Source: Winogradskyella sp. PG-2 (GTDB taxonomy: Bacteria; Bacteroidota; Bacteroidia; Flavobacteriales; Flavobacteriaceae). Taken from it: DNA of 64,000 nucleotides. Position 1 is the stretch's first letter. Each line of letters starts with the position of its first letter. Below, one piece after another: positions 17,925 through 31,000 of this stretch. The translations under genes were made by a program, and so were the position numbers. The notes under the pieces were generated by a model. That model ran no database searches, was not told the origin of the DNA, and worked only from the letters and a program-made list of their open reading frames with translations. Where the stretch lies: positions 3,718,001 through 3,782,000 of the forward strand of contig NZ_AP014583.1 of assembly GCF_000828715.1 (NCBI RefSeq), given 5' to 3'.

Positions 17925-17958
17925 ATAACCTCTTGATTAATTAACATCAAGAGGTTAT
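17925..17958 (+). terminator. Terminator-like hairpin after the lipoprotein gene
   Basis: A perfect 13-bp stem (ATAACCTCTTGAT with ATCAAGAGGTTAT) has an eight-base loop. The bases after it (CTATTTACTC) are only moderately T-rich, so termination strength is uncertain. Confidence 0.6.
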
Positions 17959-18250
17959 CTATTTACTCAATTATTATTCTTAGAAACTCTCAAATATCAC
18001 CTTAGCAAGATTATAATGTATCTGAATTTTAAGTATTAACAAGTATGTGAAATTAATCTTACAAAACTATTTACAAAGCCAATAATAACCTACAATAGAG
18101 ATTAAAAGTTTTTATATGCAGTTCAACGATTTTATTTCTTTTGATGCGCATTTAACATCTAAATTCGTTTTCCCTCAGAGTTAAAATTATTTCAATAACC
18201 CCAAATTCTTACCTGGAAAACACTAGGATTGAAAAAATATTTTAAACCTA
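17959..18250. other. Intergenic region upstream of the first giant secreted protein
   Basis: About 290 AT-rich bases without a convincing gene. No clear TTG/TAnnTTTG promoter was found; CTAAATTCG near 18159 is only a partial match. This probably holds the control region of the large gene that follows. Confidence 0.5.
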
Positions 18251-21200
18251 ATGAAACATTTCTCGACTAAACTTGTAATAAAAATTGTTACACTATTATT
18301 TGTTACAAATTTTTATGGACAATCAGATATTGTTGAAAGTTATGCAATTCTAAATATTAATAGTTTAGGAAACACATATTATGACCTAAATTTTGAAACT
18401 GCGAATCCAAATTTTAATGGGGCAGATTTGGGAACATTCAGTCCAGGTGAAAGTCTTATCCTAAATGGTGCAGAAAACCAAACCTATAAATGTGGTACTC
18501 ATAATATTATGAATGGCTTCATAGATTATAGAATCTATTTAACAACAGATACACCTGGTTCATTTATTCCTTCTCAAATATTATTTAATGTGGATGATGG
18601 TACTAACAATTTTTGTGGAGGTACTAGTATTGATCAAACTTGGGAATCTTCTGGAGCTAACATTGACGTACTAAATGGATTGACTTCTGGTGATTACTTT
18701 TTAGAAGTTTATACAAGAGCTGATGCGGATCATAATAATGACAATATAGCTGACAACATTCTTTACAATAGCAACAGTGGTTTAAATTTTCGCGCAAGTT
18801 TTAGAGTAGATAATCCACCTGTAGCAAACTGTCAAGCCATAACTGTACAACTTAATGCTTCTGGTAATACAACTATTACCGCATCTGATATAAATAATAA
18901 TTCAACTGATGATTTTGATACATCTACTTTAGTTTTAAGTATAGATAACGATTCTTTTGATTGTTCAAATATAGGAACACCAGTAAGTGTGACTTTAACA
19001 GTAGAAGATTCAATTGGGCAAACAGATACATGTACAGCTTTAGTAACTGTTGTAGATAATATAAGTCCTATTGCTATTTGTCAAAATGTATCTATTCAAC
19101 TTGATGATAGTGGAAATGCATCCATTGTCGCTGCCGTTATTGATAATGGATCTTCGGACAATTGTGGTTCAATAACACTTAATGCTTCTCAAACAGCATT
19201 TACATGTGCAGATTTGGGTACAAATAGTGTAACACTTACAGTTGATGATGGTAATGGACAGACAGCTACATGTAATGCAACTGTTACTGTTTTAGATCCC
19301 GGAGCAAGCTCTAGTTTAACAATTGTATCAAATGATATTGATAACGAAATATGTTTAGGTGAAAACTTAACGTTTACGGCAACTCCAGTAAATGGTGGTA
19401 CCACTCAAAGTTATGAATGGTTTATCAATGGGCTAAGTCAAGGTAGTACCAATGTGCCATCATTTACACCTAGTACTATTCCTTCTTCAAATTATTCCGT
19501 TTTTGCAAGAATGACTACAGATATTTCAGCTTGTGATCCTAAACAAAGTAATACCTTAAATATTATTGTAAACGCGCTACCAAATATCAAAGTGAGTTCT
19601 AATATAATTTGTATTGATGACACTTCGCAATTTGCAAGTCCATCTTCTGGTGGTTCTTGGGTAAGTAATAATACTAGTGTTGCTTCAATATCAACAACAG
19701 GTGTTATAACACCTAACAATACAGGTAATGTTACATTCACATTTACTGACGCAACAACAGGATGTAGCAATACAACTAATACAGTTTCGATTAATGGATT
19801 ACCAACAATTGGAAGCTTTCCATTCGATTATAAGTTATGCGCTGGAGATATTGAAGTATTAACACCAACTTCTGGTGGAACATGGATTAGTAATAATCCT
19901 TCGGCAGCAAGTATTACAAATTCTGGTGTCATAACAGGTTTATCTGGAGGTAATGCAACGTTTACATTTACCAATAGTACTACTGGTTGTAGTGCAACTT
20001 CTAATGTAATCGAAATTATAGATCTACCTAATATAACGTCATTAACAGCATCAGATAATCCAATCTGTTCGGGTAATGCAATTATTCTTACATCAAATGT
20101 TCAAACCTCTGCTATAAATACTAAAAGTACTTTAGTTAACTACAATTTTAATTCTGGTTCAGATTATAGTCAGTTAGTAGATATCAGTACAACTCCAAAT
20201 ATTAACTCAACTTTTTACTCAGCAAGCGGATCTGATAATATTCCTTTTAATACAGGTCAAGGTTCATTAGGTGGAGGTTTTACCTATAACACACCACGAG
20301 GAAATGCCCTTGTCCAGGTTGACGATTGGAGTGATGGTGGAACATATCCTGGTTCTGATGATTCTGGTATGTGGCAACTAGATGTTGATGGTGCTGATTT
20401 AGTAAACTATTCAAATCTAAAGTTTTCGTTTCAATATCGTAGATCTAATAAATTTGGTGATGTAAAAACTATAACTGTAGATTATCGCGTTGGTAATTCT
20501 GGTGCTTGGACGACAACTTATATCACAGTACCAAGAAATAATGCTTTTTATACAACTTGGAGAGATGCAATTATTGTATTGCCTGTATCATTTGATAATG
20601 CTGCATTAGTACAATTTAGATTAGGTGTTGACGATGGTTCTAGATTTAATGTGTGTTCGGCTTCAGACTATGTTAATGGGACTTGTGATGATAATGTAAA
20701 CGGAGTAAAAGATATTGCCAGTGCAGATATATATATAGATAATGTACAAATGGAAGGAGATACATCCTCTACTACTCTTGAGTATGTATGGTCTGCAGAT
20801 TCTGGAACTGATGCAGGATTACCTGCTAGTGCAACAGTACCTTCAGTCACTAATAGTCAAATAACAGTTAATCCAGAGGTTTCTACTGAATACACTGTAA
20901 CTGTTACTAATTCAGCTAATTGTGTATCTACAGAAACCATTAATGTCATAGTATACCCTACTCCAGTCGTTAGTCTTTTTGCAGACTATTGTCCAACTGA
21001 TATACCCTCTACACCTCAAGATGAAAGTAATATGATACAACTTGTTGCATCAGCAGATATTCCTATTTCAACATGGGAATGGAATACTGGTGAAACAGGA
21101 AATACTATTTACTTGGATACTGCTGGCTCTTATGAAGTTATAGGCACAAATTCAGATGGTTGTAGTGATGGAAGAAGTATTGATGTTGCACAGGAGTTAG

Positions 21201-24200
21201 CTGTTAACGGTGATTTTTCTTTAGGTAACACAGGTTTTGGTACAGATTACACTTACTATGCTGATGTAGCGGGTAATAATGAGTTAGTTAATGATGATAT
21301 TGGTCCTGGAAGTCCACCAGCTTATGTTAATGGATATTCTATTACCACCGATGGAAATAATGTAAATCCAAACTTTTCTGGTCAAGATCATACTAGTGGT
21401 AGCGGAAATTTCATGGCGATCAATGGGCATGGAAGTCAATATGTATTATGGTCACAAACAATGGATGTAGAAAGTGGTGCTGAATATAATTTTGCTGCAT
21501 GGGCAAGAAGTTTAAATGCCACAGGTCCTTTTGGTCAACTACAATTTAGAATTAATGGATCTTTAGAAGGATCGCAATTAAGTTTATCAGGTTATCCTGC
21601 GACAGACTGGGGCAGATTTTTTGGAACTTGGACATCTACTATAGATGGCCCAGTTTTAGTAGAAATAGTAAATAACCAAAATTCGTCTAGTGGTAATGAT
21701 TTTGGAATTGATGACATCACATTTACTACATTATCAACATTTATTAATCTTACATCTAATATTGGTACTGATAACCAAACAGCATGTCAATATAGCCCTA
21801 TAGTTGATATAACGTATGATGTAGGTGGAGGACTTTCTGGTCCAACAATTACAGGTTTACCTGCTGGTTTAACGACATCATTTGATGGTCTTGAGTTTGC
21901 TATAACCGGAACTCCAACAGCAACAGGTACATTTAATTATACAATAGATTCTAATGCAAGTTGTGGAAGTAAAACAGCTACTGGTACAATAATTGTTAAT
22001 ACCGCACCAATAGCCACCATTACAACATCATCAGGTACAGTTTGTCAGTCTGACGGTACTATAACTTTAAATGCTACATTAAGTGGAAGTGCTACTAATG
22101 GTGCGTGGAGCATTTCTGGAACACCTATTCCAACAACTTTATTAGGTAATGTTGCATCTGGAAACTATAATATTTCTACTACTGGTTCAGTTACTTTTAC
22201 ATTTACATCAAATGACCCAACAGGTCCTTGCGAAAGTGCTTTAGAGACCGTAGATTTCAATATTATTCCATTCGTACAAGCCAATGCTAATCCTAATAAT
22301 ATCAATTACACTTTAGCAGATTGTTCGTCAACTATAGTGTCTTTAAATGCAAATAATAATACTGGCCAATGGACAGCGCTACCTAATACTGGATACTTTT
22401 CTGACGCTAGTGCGTATAATTCAGATTTTACAGGAGAAAGTGGTACAGATTATACACTAACTTGGACTACAACTAATAGTTCACCATGTGCTTCTTCATA
22501 TGACACTTTACTGATTTCTATTCCAGATTGTGGATCTAATATAGTCTTTGATGGTACAGAAGATTATATAAGCTTTAATGATAATTACAATTTTAACTCA
22601 GCTTTTACTATAGAATCATGGATAAAATATAATAATGATTCAAGCTTAAAAACAGTAATTTCAAAGAGAGATGGATTAACATTAAATACTGGGTACGACC
22701 TAACAGTTATTGGTAATAGGTTGTTTTTTAGATACAATACTAGTCAGGTATTGGCAACTGTAGATATGAGTACTAACAAATGGTATCATATTGCAATTTC
22801 ATTTGATGGATCTAACTATAACATGTACATTAATGGATTTAGTGTTTTGACATCAACGAATGGATCATTACCAACTACAAATTCCAATAAAGCATTAATT
22901 GGAGCGATGGATAGAACTAATGCCTCTCCAATAAATTATTTTGACGGTGCAATAGACGAAGTTCGTATTTGGAATACAGCATTAACGCAAAGCCAAATTA
23001 GAGTTATGATGAATCAAGAGATTGAGGCAAATGGATCTAATGTATTGGGCTCTGTACTGCAACAAAATATACATAGTGGCTTGCAATGGAATAGTCTTAT
23101 TGGATACTATCAAATGATTGATGGGAATCAATCTGTGGTTGCTAATGGTAATATTCAAGATATTTCAACAGCGTCACCAGTTGATGGTGTACTAAATAAA
23201 ATGAGTACAACACAGTCTGAAACTGCACCACTTCCATATGTTTCATTAAATAATGGCACTTGGGATTCTGCAAGTACGTGGTTAAATAGTGCAACACAAC
23301 AAATGCCAAACTCAACTGTTAATAGTATTACTGGTTTAGCACAAACATGGAATATTATAGTTGCTCAGCATAATATCTCAATAGACAGATCAACTCAAGT
23401 GTTAGGTTTATTGTTAGAAAACAATAAATTATCTGTTACCAATGATCAACCATTGATAGTAGACAATTATCTAAAGATTAATGGGGTTTTAGATCTAGTT
23501 GACCAATCTCAACTCATACAACCTACTGGAAGTGTTGTTGATTATACAGGAACTGGAAATTTAGAACGCGACCAGCAAGGAACTGCCAATTTATTTAATT
23601 ATAATTATTGGTCATCACCTGTAAGCGATAATGGCTCAACTTATACATTAGCAAGTACTCTGAATGATGGTACAACATCTTCAAACCCTCAACCACTTAA
23701 TTGGACGAGTTCTTATGATGCTAATCCTTTAACAAATCCAATAACAATAAGTCGTAGATGGTTAAACCTTTATGAAAACTATCCTGAGAATGCTTATGCT
23801 GACTGGAATGCAATTGATGAAAATGATCCTATTCAAATAGGGCTTGGATACTCAATGAAAGGTAGTGGCACTTCAAATAGCAGTCAAAATTATACATTTA
23901 TTGGTCAGCCAAATAATGGAACAATCACAACGCCTATTTCAGGTGATTATCAAGCTTTAGTCGGTAATCCATATCCTTCAGCAATAGACGCTAATACATT
24001 TATAAATGATAATAGTAGTGTTTTAGAAGATGGTACACTTTATTTCTGGGAACATTCCACTACTAATGGCTCACATTTTCTATCTGATTATCAAGGCGGT
24101 TATGCCGCACGTAATTTAACTACTGGTATCGCTGCTGTATCACCACCAGAAGTCAATGGTGAAGGTAGTGCCAATAAAGTACCAGGTCGTTATGTGCCAG

Positions 24201-25054
24201 TTGCTCAAGGCTTCTTTGTCACAGGAAACTCTACAGGCGGACAAATTACATTCAACAATAGTCAACGTATATTTATAACAGAGCAAGGGAGTAATTCACT
24301 TTTCTTAAGAGGTAATGCAAGTGATAATTCAACTCCAAACGATAACCAAGGTGATGACGAAACAACTCGACTTATTAGATTAGATTTTATAACACCAGAA
24401 AATGCAATACGACATGTAGTCATTGGATTTGTAGACAATGAAAATGCTACTGATGGTATTGATTATGGCTATGATGCCATTAACCAAGACAACTTCCCTA
24501 ATGATATGTCTTTTAATATTGAAGGTGAAAAATTTGTTATACAAGGCGTTGGTGAATTTGATGAGACTAAATCTTATCCTTTAGACATCAACTTAACAAA
24601 TGGTGGATCTATTGAAATAGCACTTAATGATTTGGAAAATTTTGATGATGCTATCGATGTTTTCATTTTCGATGCGTTAAATGATATCTACAAAAGAATC
24701 AATGATACAAGTTATCAACTTAACTTAGATTCTGGAGATTATAGTAATAGATTCTATCTTGTGTTCCAAGAAAACACTTCATTATCAACGACAGAGCAGC
24801 AAACTGAAAGTATACTTGTAAATTTCTTGCAGAATACAGACGAAATTTTTGTTAAGACACCTTCTAGTATAAATGTAAATCAATTATACCTAATAAACAT
24901 TGCTGGTCAAACTGTAGCATCATGGAACGCAACTAATTTACCAATGTCTGATACAATTAAGATCCCAGTAAAAAATGTTTCTGAAGATAGCTATATCTTA
25001 AAGGTTGAAACTAATATTAGCACAGTTAATAAGAAGCTTTTGATTAAGTATTAA
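18251..25054 (+). CDS. Giant multidomain cell-surface protein with T9SS sorting domain
   Basis: This 2267-residue protein begins with a signal peptide ending FYGQS. In order I see: a beta-rich N-terminal domain (about 25-190); two HYR-like repeats (about 190-354) with paired cysteines and VTLTVxDxxGQTxTC; Ig/PKD-like domains (about 355-445); two bacterial Ig-2-like repeats with SGGSWVSNN and STTGVITP (about 447-590); two jelly-roll-like segments (about 627-837 and 982-1164); a LamG/concanavalin-like domain (about 1431-1594, ESWIKYNN, WYHIAISFDG, DGAIDEVRIWN); and a C-terminal T9SS sorting domain (about 2181-2267, ending SYILKVETN to KKLLIKY). The protein is likely exported through the outer membrane and attached to or released from the surface, where it may bind glycans. 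It converges on the second giant gene with a 16-base gap. Confidence 0.9.
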   Translation: MKHFSTKLVIKIVTLLFVTNFYGQSDIVESYAILNINSLGNTYYDLNFETANPNFNGADLGTFSPGESLILNGAENQTYKCGTHNIMNGFIDYRIYLTTDTPGSFIPSQILFNVDDGTNNFCGGTSIDQTWESSGANIDVLNGLTSGDYFLEVYTRADADHNNDNIADNILYNSNSGLNFRASFRVDNPPVANCQAITVQLNASGNTTITASDINNNSTDDFDTSTLVLSIDNDSFDCSNIGTPVSVTLTVEDSIGQTDTCTALVTVVDNISPIAICQNVSIQLDDSGNASIVAAVIDNGSSDNCGSITLNASQTAFTCADLGTNSVTLTVDDGNGQTATCNATVTVLDPGASSSLTIVSNDIDNEICLGENLTFTATPVNGGTTQSYEWFINGLSQGSTNVPSFTPSTIPSSNYSVFARMTTDISACDPKQSNTLNIIVNALPNIKVSSNIICIDDTSQFASPSSGGSWVSNNTSVASISTTGVITPNNTGNVTFTFTDATTGCSNTTNTVSINGLPTIGSFPFDYKLCAGDIEVLTPTSGGTWISNNPSAASITNSGVITGLSGGNATFTFTNSTTGCSATSNVIEIIDLPNITSLTASDNPICSGNAIILTSNVQTSAINTKSTLVNYNFNSGSDYSQLVDISTTPNINSTFYSASGSDNIPFNTGQGSLGGGFTYNTPRGNALVQVDDWSDGGTYPGSDDSGMWQLDVDGADLVNYSNLKFSFQYRRSNKFGDVKTITVDYRVGNSGAWTTTYITVPRNNAFYTTWRDAIIVLPVSFDNAALVQFRLGVDDGSRFNVCSASDYVNGTCDDNVNGVKDIASADIYIDNVQMEGDTSSTTLEYVWSADSGTDAGLPASATVPSVTNSQITVNPEVSTEYTVTVTNSANCVSTETINVIVYPTPVVSLFADYCPTDIPSTPQDESNMIQLVASADIPISTWEWNTGETGNTIYLDTAGSYEVIGTNSDGCSDGRSIDVAQELAVNGDFSLGNTGFGTDYTYYADVAGNNELVNDDIGPGSPPAYVNGYSITTDGNNVNPNFSGQDHTSGSGNFMAINGHGSQYVLWSQTMDVESGAEYNFAAWARSLNATGPFGQLQFRINGSLEGSQLSLSGYPATDWGRFFGTWTSTIDGPVLVEIVNNQNSSSGNDFGIDDITFTTLSTFINLTSNIGTDNQTACQYSPIVDITYDVGGGLSGPTITGLPAGLTTSFDGLEFAITGTPTATGTFNYTIDSNASCGSKTATGTIIVNTAPIATITTSSGTVCQSDGTITLNATLSGSATNGAWSISGTPIPTTLLGNVASGNYNISTTGSVTFTFTSNDPTGPCESALETVDFNIIPFVQANANPNNINYTLADCSSTIVSLNANNNTGQWTALPNTGYFSDASAYNSDFTGESGTDYTLTWTTTNSSPCASSYDTLLISIPDCGSNIVFDGTEDYISFNDNYNFNSAFTIESWIKYNNDSSLKTVISKRDGLTLNTGYDLTVIGNRLFFRYNTSQVLATVDMSTNKWYHIAISFDGSNYNMYINGFSVLTSTNGSLPTTNSNKALIGAMDRTNASPINYFDGAIDEVRIWNTALTQSQIRVMMNQEIEANGSNVLGSVLQQNIHSGLQWNSLIGYYQMIDGNQSVVANGNIQDISTASPVDGVLNKMSTTQSETAPLPYVSLNNGTWDSASTWLNSATQQMPNSTVNSITGLAQTWNIIVAQHNISIDRSTQVLGLLLENNKLSVTNDQPLIVDNYLKINGVLDLVDQSQLIQPTGSVVDYTGTGNLERDQQGTANLFNYNYWSSPVSDNGSTYTLASTLNDGTTSSNPQPLNWTSSYDANPLTNPITISRRWLNLYENYPENAYADWNAIDENDPIQIGLGYSMKGSGTSNSSQNYTFIGQPNNGTITTPISGDYQALVGNPYPSAIDANTFINDNSSVLEDGTLYFWEHSTTNGSHFLSDYQGGYAARNLTTGIAAVSPPEVNGEGSANKVPGRYVPVAQGFFVTGNSTGGQITFNNSQRIFITEQGSNSLFLRGNASDNSTPNDNQGDDETTRLIRLDFITPENAIRHVVIGFVDNENATDGIDYGYDAINQDNFPNDMSFNIEGEKFVIQGVGEFDETKSYPLDINLTNGGSIEIALNDLENFDDAIDVFIFDALNDIYKRINDTSYQLNLDSGDYSNRFYLVFQENTSLSTTEQQTESILVNFLQNTDEIFVKTPSSINVNQLYLINIAGQTVASWNATNLPMSDTIKIPVKNVSEDSYILKVETNISTVNKKLLIKY

Positions 25055-25070
25055 TAGTTGCTAAACATTA

Positions 25071-28000
25071 TTAGTTTTTAATAAGTTTGGTCATTTTAAT
25101 ACCGACCGCAGAATTTATTTTAACAAAATACATTGCTGAATCTAATTGACTGATATTGATTTCTGAAAAGTTAGAATTTATTACGTTAACGCGTTGACCA
25201 TTTACAGCAAAAATTTCAATGGAATATATTAAAACATTACCTTCATTTTTGACTTTAATAATCCTTGCACTTGGATTAGGGTAAATTAATAGACCACCTA
25301 ATTGCTCATCATTAGAAATGCTATTTACTTCGGTAACTTCTATAATTGCGGAGGCTTCACCACAATCACCATTGTTGTGTGTATAAGTATAAATTCCACC
25401 ACCAAGTAATTCAGGTGACCAAACTCCACCTAAATCAGGAGTTCCTTCTAAAGCGTTAAATAACTGTTCTTCTATAACTATCGTACCTTCCTCTATTTGT
25501 AATTCACCATCTTCACCTGGAGATAATGCTTCATTAACTTCAACAGTTACAGTTGCTGACTCTAAAGGGTAACAAGACGATGGTTCATGACTGTAAACAT
25601 AAACACCAATTGCTGTTTCTTCCCAAGTCCCTCCAGTATCTACTACACCTCCTAGAGCTGCAAATAATTCATCTTCTGTTGGTGTCTCATCAGAACATAA
25701 TAAGATACTTCCGTCTTCTCCTGCTGATTTTTGTTCTTCTGGTATTAAAGTAACAAATGCAGACACAAAAGCATTACAGGATGTAGCGATGTGCCTATAC
25801 TCATAAACTCCCGGAGATGCTAATATCCATATACCTCCATAATCTGGGTTACCACCAAGTGCATTGAATAATTCTGTGAATGAAGGGTTTGTATTAGGAC
25901 AAATTTCTAATTCACCATCTTCACCTGCTGATTTTGGCAATTCCTCAGTTATTGTAACTGTAGCCGATACAAATGGACTACATGGTGTTGCTGCATGACT
26001 GTATTCATAAACTCCTGTGGATACTTCTAACCATGTTCCTCCTGTATCTGCATCTCCGGATAAAGCCGTAAACAATTCTGCTTCTGTTGGTGTCTCCCCT
26101 TCACATATCTCTAACTCAGCATTATTCCCTGCTGATTTTGCCGTTTCTTCTATTAATGTAACTGTAGCTGATACAAATGGACTGCATAATGTTGCTGCAT
26201 GACTGTATTCATAAACTCCTGTGGATACTTCTAACCATGTACCTCCTGTGTCTGCATCTCCGGATAAAGCCGTAAACAACTCTGCTTCTGTTGGTGTCTC
26301 CCCTTCACATATCTCTAACTCAGCATTATTCCCTGCTGATTTTGCCGTTTCTTCTATTAATGTAACTGTAGCTGATACAAATGGACTACATGGTGTTGCT
26401 GCATGACTGTATTCATAAACTCCTGTGGATACTTCTAACCATGTTCCTCCTGTATCTGCATCTCCGGATAAAGCCGTAAACAATTCTGCTTCTGTTGGTG
26501 TCTCCCCTTCACATATCTCTAACTCAGCATTATTCCCTGCTGATTTTGCCGTTTCTTCTATTAATGTAACTGTAGCTGATACAAATGGACTGCATAATGT
26601 TGCTGCATGACTGTATTCATAAACTCCTGTGGATACTTCTAACCATGTACCTCCTGTATCTGCATCTCCGGATAAAGCCGTAAACAATTCTGCTTCTGTT
26701 GGTGTCTCCCCTTCACATATCTCTAACTCAGCATTATTCCCTGCTGATTTTGCCGTTTCTTCTATTAATGTAATTGTAGCCGATACAAATGGACTGCATA
26801 ATGTTGCTGCATGACTGTATTCATAAACTCCTGTGGATACTTCTAACCATGTACCTCCTGTGTCTGCATCTCCAGATAAAGCCGTAAACAACTCTGCTTC
26901 TGTTGGTGTCTCCCCTTCACATATCTCTAACTCAGCATTATTCCCTGCTGATTTTGCCGTTTCTTCTATTAATGTAACTGTAGCCGATACAAATGGACTA
27001 CATGGTGTTGCTGCATGACTGTATTCATAAACTCCTGTGGATACTTCTAACCATGTTCCTCCTGTATCTGCATCTCCGGATAAAGCCGTAAACAATTCTG
27101 CTTCTGTTGGTGTCTCCCCTTCACATATCTCTAACTCAGCATTATTCCCTGCTGATTTTGCCGTTTCTTCTATTAATGTAATTGTAGCCGATACAAATGG
27201 ACTGCATAATGTTGCTGCATGACTGTATTCATAAACTCCTGTGGATACTTCTAACCATGTACCTCCTGTATCTGCATCTCCGGATAAAGCCGTAAACAAT
27301 TCTGCTTCTGTTGGTGTCTCCCCTTCACATATCTCTAACTCTGCATTATTCCCAGCTGATAATTCCGCTTCTTCAACTAAAGTAACATAGACAGGCACAC
27401 CTGCACAATCTTGTAAAAACTTCTTTGCGTTAAATTGATATACTCCAGGCTCTGTTATTTCAGTTAATGGCTCTAAATCTGGATTTGCTTCTAAGTCATC
27501 CGTTTCATTGTACCATGAATTTTCTGGTTCGAAGACATTACCGAATAGTTCAGCTTCGTTGTATACAGTATTATCAACGTCTACTTGTATTTCTAATTCA
27601 CTATACAATGCTGATAAATCTACATTATTGAAATCACAAACTTCAACAGTAATATTTGGCCCAGGGTCAAAAGGTATGGTAACCTCATTTACAGTAAAAG
27701 ATGCTATAGATTCTATTTCCAAATTGACTGAACCCCCTATATTTAAGATTGTTGTTACTTCAACATCAAAATTATAAGTAAACTGACCTGCACCCGATTC
27801 TGGAAAACGTACTTCAGTACCTATTGAAGTTGCTCCAGGATATCCATCAGTTTGATTTATAACTATGGTCGATGATTCAAACTTACCACTATTATAATCA
27901 TCACTTGATAATAAATTGAGATCATATGATGTCGTTTCACACAACACCCCTCCATTACCTATACTTAGACCTGCTGATGGAAATCCAAAAAATGTGAGTA

Positions 28001-31000
28001 AAGCTGTACTTTGTAATTCATCATCAGTTGAATCAGACGCTGTGAATTGTATTGTACACACTAAATTTGTGTCATCAGGATTAATATCTGTGGTTAAAAC
28101 AGAATCTAATACTTCCCACTCCCATGTTATATCTCCACAACTAGAAGCAGTAGCTCCACCATTATTAAGAATCCAAGTGTTCACCTGAGTTTCATAAGTT
28201 AACGGATCATATATAATTGTTAAATCTTCACTCGGGTTTATTAAAGATAAATCCAATGTTTCTGACACAATTATACTAGCTTCAATAGCACCACATTGAG
28301 GTAAAAACTGACCAGCGTTAAAGATATATTCACCTGGTCCATTATAAGTAGTAATTGGATTCCCATTAGAATCAAACCAATAATCATCTGTGTTAAATTC
28401 TGAATCGTTAGTACCATCAATAATATCAAATTGGGCGTATAAATCACCAAGGGTAATATCATCATTAGAACATACTGTCATTTCTTTATCTTCTCCAGGA
28501 TTAAATGGAACTGTATACCAATGCCAAACATCTGCTTCATCCGTTAAGGTTATCGGATTAGGCATACCAAAATATTGAACTTGTTTAGAAACATTTATAG
28601 TATAATGATATGTAAATTGGCCAGCACCAGATTCAGGAAAACGTACTTCTGTATCTTCAATTGAAGTAACAGCATCTCCTGTACCCTCTGCCAAGTCTTG
28701 CTGATAAATAATTAATGCATTTTCATAAACATTACTACCAAAATCAATTTGTTCATCAAATTCGTTCCTATTAAAAATACTAAGATCAAAAGTGCCTGAT
28801 TCATCAGCACACAATGCTCCGTCTGCTTCTATTCCACCAGCTACATCCTCATTAACAGGAACAAAGTCTACTCCTGCAGTAAAATCAGAGGTATATAAAA
28901 TAAATTGTCCTGAGGTGGATTGATTACCTAAAACTGAAGATGCAGTAAATGTTGTTTCATAAATTATATTATTGAACGCATTTACTGAGATACTAAAATT
29001 ATAATTCCATGTAATATTTTCTTGATAAAAATAAACTTGAGCATTTCCGTTGTTATCTAACCAACTTTCAACTTCCATATTCACATTGGCGTCAAAAGCA
29101 TCTATACCGCTATTTATAGGTGGTGCTATACATAGAACATCCGTGTAAACTGAATTTGTAATTTGCCATGAGGCATTGTTTTCAGCATACTCCACATCAT
29201 CAACAAGCAAACAGGCATTATTAAATCCTGGATTTATATTAAGATTTGTGATTTCAGTATTAAAACCATTCTGCAAGTTTACTGCTCGAATGTTTGATGC
29301 ACTTATATTAACATCTGTTAGCTGAGATTGGTTTGAAAAATCGAGGTTTGTAAGTCCGTCTAAATTTGAAATATTTACACCTTCTAGTTCACTTAAGTTT
29401 AAAAAATTAAGGCTTGTAATATTATTTAAAAATGATAAGTTTAAAATTCTAAGCTCATTTAAATTAGAAATATCAAGAACTGAAAATTGATTAAACTCTA
29501 TAAGCTCTAATTCTTCCAATTGGCTTAAATTAGAAAGGTCAAGGTTTGATACTCCATACAACTGTCTAAAATACAGGCTTTTAAGCTGGTTAAGATTAGA
29601 CAAATCAATCATTTGCAAGCCATACAATGTATTTAAGGATAACGTATGAAGATTGATATTTTGACTCAAATCCAGGCTTGATAAATTACTAGTAGCTGTA
29701 TCTATTATTAACTCTTCAAGTAGTGTATTGTTACTTAATATTAATTCATTAAAACCAGATGAAGCTGGTGCACCGACATAAGCATCAATTTCGATTACAC
29801 GTAAATTAAAGTTATTATTAAAATCAACAGATAAGTTGAGTGCGTAACCATTAGTATATCTAAATACTTCTAAATTCACAAAGCTTTGAATACCTTCAAA
29901 ATTAGATATTGAATACCCATTAATATTAAGAGTTTCAACACTTGATATTCCACAAACCTCAATTTGACCATTTAGATTCTGATCCAAATCAATATTTAAA
30001 TCTATTAAAGCTTGTTCAAACTGTTGGTCAGGAATAAGGATTGTTTCAGCTGTACTAGAAACAAGAGTTACATAAATAGGCTCGCCTGCGCAGTCTTCCA
30101 AAAAGTTCTTAGCATTAAATTGATAAACTCCTGGTTCAGTAATTTCGTTCAGTGACGATGGATTGGAGCCATCTTCTAAATTATCATTTTGGTTATACCA
30201 GAAACTTGCTGGATTAAAACCACTTAAATCTGCATTATTAAAACTTGTATTATTAATAGCTTCTGAGTCAATTTCTAATTGATCATACAACCACAAAAGA
30301 TCTAAATTATTAAAATCGCAAACCTGCACTGTAGTAACAGGATCAATAGGGTCAAAGGCTACTGTAACATCATTAGCGGTATAAAAAGTTGATGTTTCAT
30401 AAGTTTTTTCTTCGCTTCCTATATTAAAAGAAGTACTAACCTTAAACTCAAAAAAGTAAGTAAACTGACCAGCACCAGATTCAGGAAACCTGATATCAGT
30501 ACCTTCTAATTCAAGTCCAGACAAACCACTTATTTCATCAATACTAAAAGTAGAAGAACTAAATTTACTATCATTATACTCAGCACCTCCATTTGGTTCT
30601 GTATACAGAGAGTCATCAAATTTACTAACATCATAAAAATTATCACATATAACACCTCCATTACCATTACTCTCACCTGCAGTAGCAAAATTATTAAATA
30701 TTATATCAGCGACTATAGTTATGGATTCTCCTATTTCATCTGTTGCTGTAAACTCAACAGAAACGGCAAGACGATCTAAAACACCATCAAAATCTGAATC
30801 ACCTAAAAAATCATCAATTACATTATAAGTCCATATTACTTCACCAATGCAACTATTAACCTCTGCTCCTCCATTAATGTCTAGCCATTCATTTACTTCA
30901 GTTTGATTTCCATTACCATCATAATCAACAATTAAATCATTAGGATTTTCAGTTATTCTTGGATTCAAATTAGCAACATAAACACCAGAAGGTTCAAACC

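Noticed and set aside
26017..27222. A series of identical 61-codon open frames on the plus strand, 204 bases apart
   Set aside because: They are the antisense of the seven-copy array and repeat only because the coding strand does. None has a start or signal of its own.
25932..27359. Possible CRISPR array because of regular repeats
   Set aside because: The whole 204-bp unit repeats with no variable spacers and it lies inside a coding frame, so it is a protein repeat.
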